A stretch of DNA of 64,000 nucleotides from Hyphomicrobiales bacterium (GTDB lineage Bacteria > Pseudomonadota > Alphaproteobacteria > Rhizobiales > Rhizobiaceae), in assembly GCA_900470805.1 (NCBI GenBank), contig UCCA01000014.1:1-64000 (forward strand), written 5' to 3'. This document shows, piece by piece, positions 63,398 through 64,000 of this stretch; within the stretch, counting starts at the first letter, position 1; each line of letters begins with the position of its first letter. Below the pieces are notes generated by a model. That model made no database searches. It was not told where the DNA came from and saw only the letters and a list, made by a program, of their open reading frames with translations. A program made the position numbers and the translations under genes.

Positions 63398-64000
63398 TCA
63401 TGCCACCGCCGTCAGCCGCTCACCGGCCATGCGGTAGGAGATCGCCTCCGCCAGATGGATGCGGCCGACCGTCTCGTGGCCGTCGAGATCGGCGAGCGTA
63501 CGGGCGACCTTGAGAACGCGGTGATAGCCGCGGGCGGAGAATTTCATCTTTTCGGCGGCGTCGCGCAGCAATTGCAGGCCGGCCGCATCGGGTGCGGCGT
63601 AGGTCTCGATCATCGCGGTCGAGCAGCGGGCATTGGTGCCGATGTCGCCAAGCCCCGCCGCGCGAAAACGGTCGCGCTGCAGGTCACGGGCGCGGGCGAC
63701 GCGGCGGGCGACGTCGGCGCTTTTTTCCGCCGGCGCGGGACGGATGAGGTCGAAGGCGGAGACGGCGGGAACGTCGATCCGGATGTCGATACGATCCATC
63801 AGCGGGCCGGAGATGCGCGCCTGATAATCGGTCATGCAGCGTGGACCGCGGGCGCAGCTGTGGCCGGGTTCGCCGGCCATGCCGCAGCGGCAGGGGTTCA
63901 TGGCGGCAACCAGCTGGATGCTGGCGGGATAGCTGACGCGGTGATTGGCGCGGGCGATGATGCATTCGCCGGTTTCCAGCGGCTGGCGCAGCGCATCGAG
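63398..64000 (-). CDS. comM: Mg-chelatase-like AAA+ ATPase ComM (YifB), C-terminal part
   Basis: The last 200 residues of a protein that continues past the window edge. Visible features are AAMNPCRCGMAGEPGHSC with its Cys pairs, CMTDYQARISGPLMDRIDIRIDVP (sensor region), and the C-terminal helical domain with FSARGYHRVLKVARTLADLDG and the ending IHLAEAISYRM. ComM is a hexameric helicase-like ATPase promoting branch migration in natural transformation. The end reads normally; the beginning (Walker A and B) is outside the window. Confidence 0.93.
   Translation of the reverse strand, partial: LDALRQPLETGECIIARANHRVSYPASIQLVAAMNPCRCGMAGEPGHSCARGPRCMTDYQARISGPLMDRIDIRIDVPAVSAFDLIRPAPAEKSADVARRVARARDLQRDRFRAAGLGDIGTNARCSTAMIETYAAPDAAGLQLLRDAAEKMKFSARGYHRVLKVARTLADLDGHETVGRIHLAEAISYRMAGERLTAVA

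Overview
This window is a gene-dense, high-GC stretch of chromosome from an alphaproteobacterium, almost certainly of the Rhizobiaceae (Rhizobium/Neorhizobium/Agrobacterium group). The evidence is the set of families and their order: a Mur-type Fur protein beside tsaB-rimI, a PraR/PhrR-type XRE regulator between lnt and metK, a DUF1150 gene beside hsp20, grpE-hrcA-rph-rdgB-hemW, and dnaA-rpsT-ech-mutM-ubiE-ubiB. DNA signals agree: Irr (ICE)-like and RirA (IRO)-like iron operators, a cluster of GANTC (CcrM) sites beside dnaA, and an alpha-type RpoH promoter. I saw no rRNA, tRNA, insertion sequence, prophage or CRISPR array.

Layout. 1-15 kb is housekeeping: trpS, a cupin, a universal stress protein, nfu under an ICE-like box, tsaB-rimI-mur, plsC, a brnT-brnA toxin-antitoxin module with a near-perfect palindromic operator, then miaB-phoH-ybeY-corC-lnt (RNA modification and quality control, then envelope), praR, and metK-trmB behind a palindromic operator. 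15-31 kb holds stress and nucleotide-pool genes: nitrilase, DUF1150-hsp20 with an RpoH promoter, nucleoside hydrolase, an undescribed two-gene module with a PIN-like protein, grpE, hrcA, rph, rdgB, hemW, a ureohydrolase, transporters, a FhuF-like reductase under an IRO-like box, dnaA with an 850-bp non-coding upstream region, rpsT and enoyl-CoA hydratase. 31-34.5 kb is mutM and ubiE-ubiB. 34.5-42.7 kb is an accessory block (MFS, two LysR, two SDRs, a PepSY/DUF2946 pair, a DMT exporter) between ubiB and coaBC. 43.9-57.5 kb is a second accessory block between coaBC and dut: a glutamine amidotransferase, a non-coding zone with tiny ORFs and a probable antisense RNA, GntR-MFS, an S10 peptidase, otsB-otsA (trehalose), a choline-sulfate cluster (LysR, choX, betC), a Mop protein, trmO and prfC. 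The last 6.5 kb has dut, a GNAT, an Lrp/EamA pair, dps, lysE, cysK, a monooxygenase and the 3' end of comM.

How the genes work together. Several themes recur: tRNA decoding and translation (trpS, tsaB, rimI, miaB, ybeY, trmB, trmO, rpsT, prfC); iron homeostasis (nfu, mur, FhuF-like, dps, possibly PepSY); proteostasis (grpE, hrcA, hsp20); and osmolyte metabolism (otsBA, betC/choX). The best candidate for something undescribed is at about 44.94-45.10 kb. A 28-codon minus-strand ORF with a perfect Shine-Dalgarno, presented in a hairpin loop, is overlapped in antisense by a ~90-nt plus-strand RNA that has its own sigma70-type promoter and intrinsic terminator. This resembles a type I toxin-antitoxin layout. 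All functions are inferred from sequence reading and remembered family features; no database search was possible.
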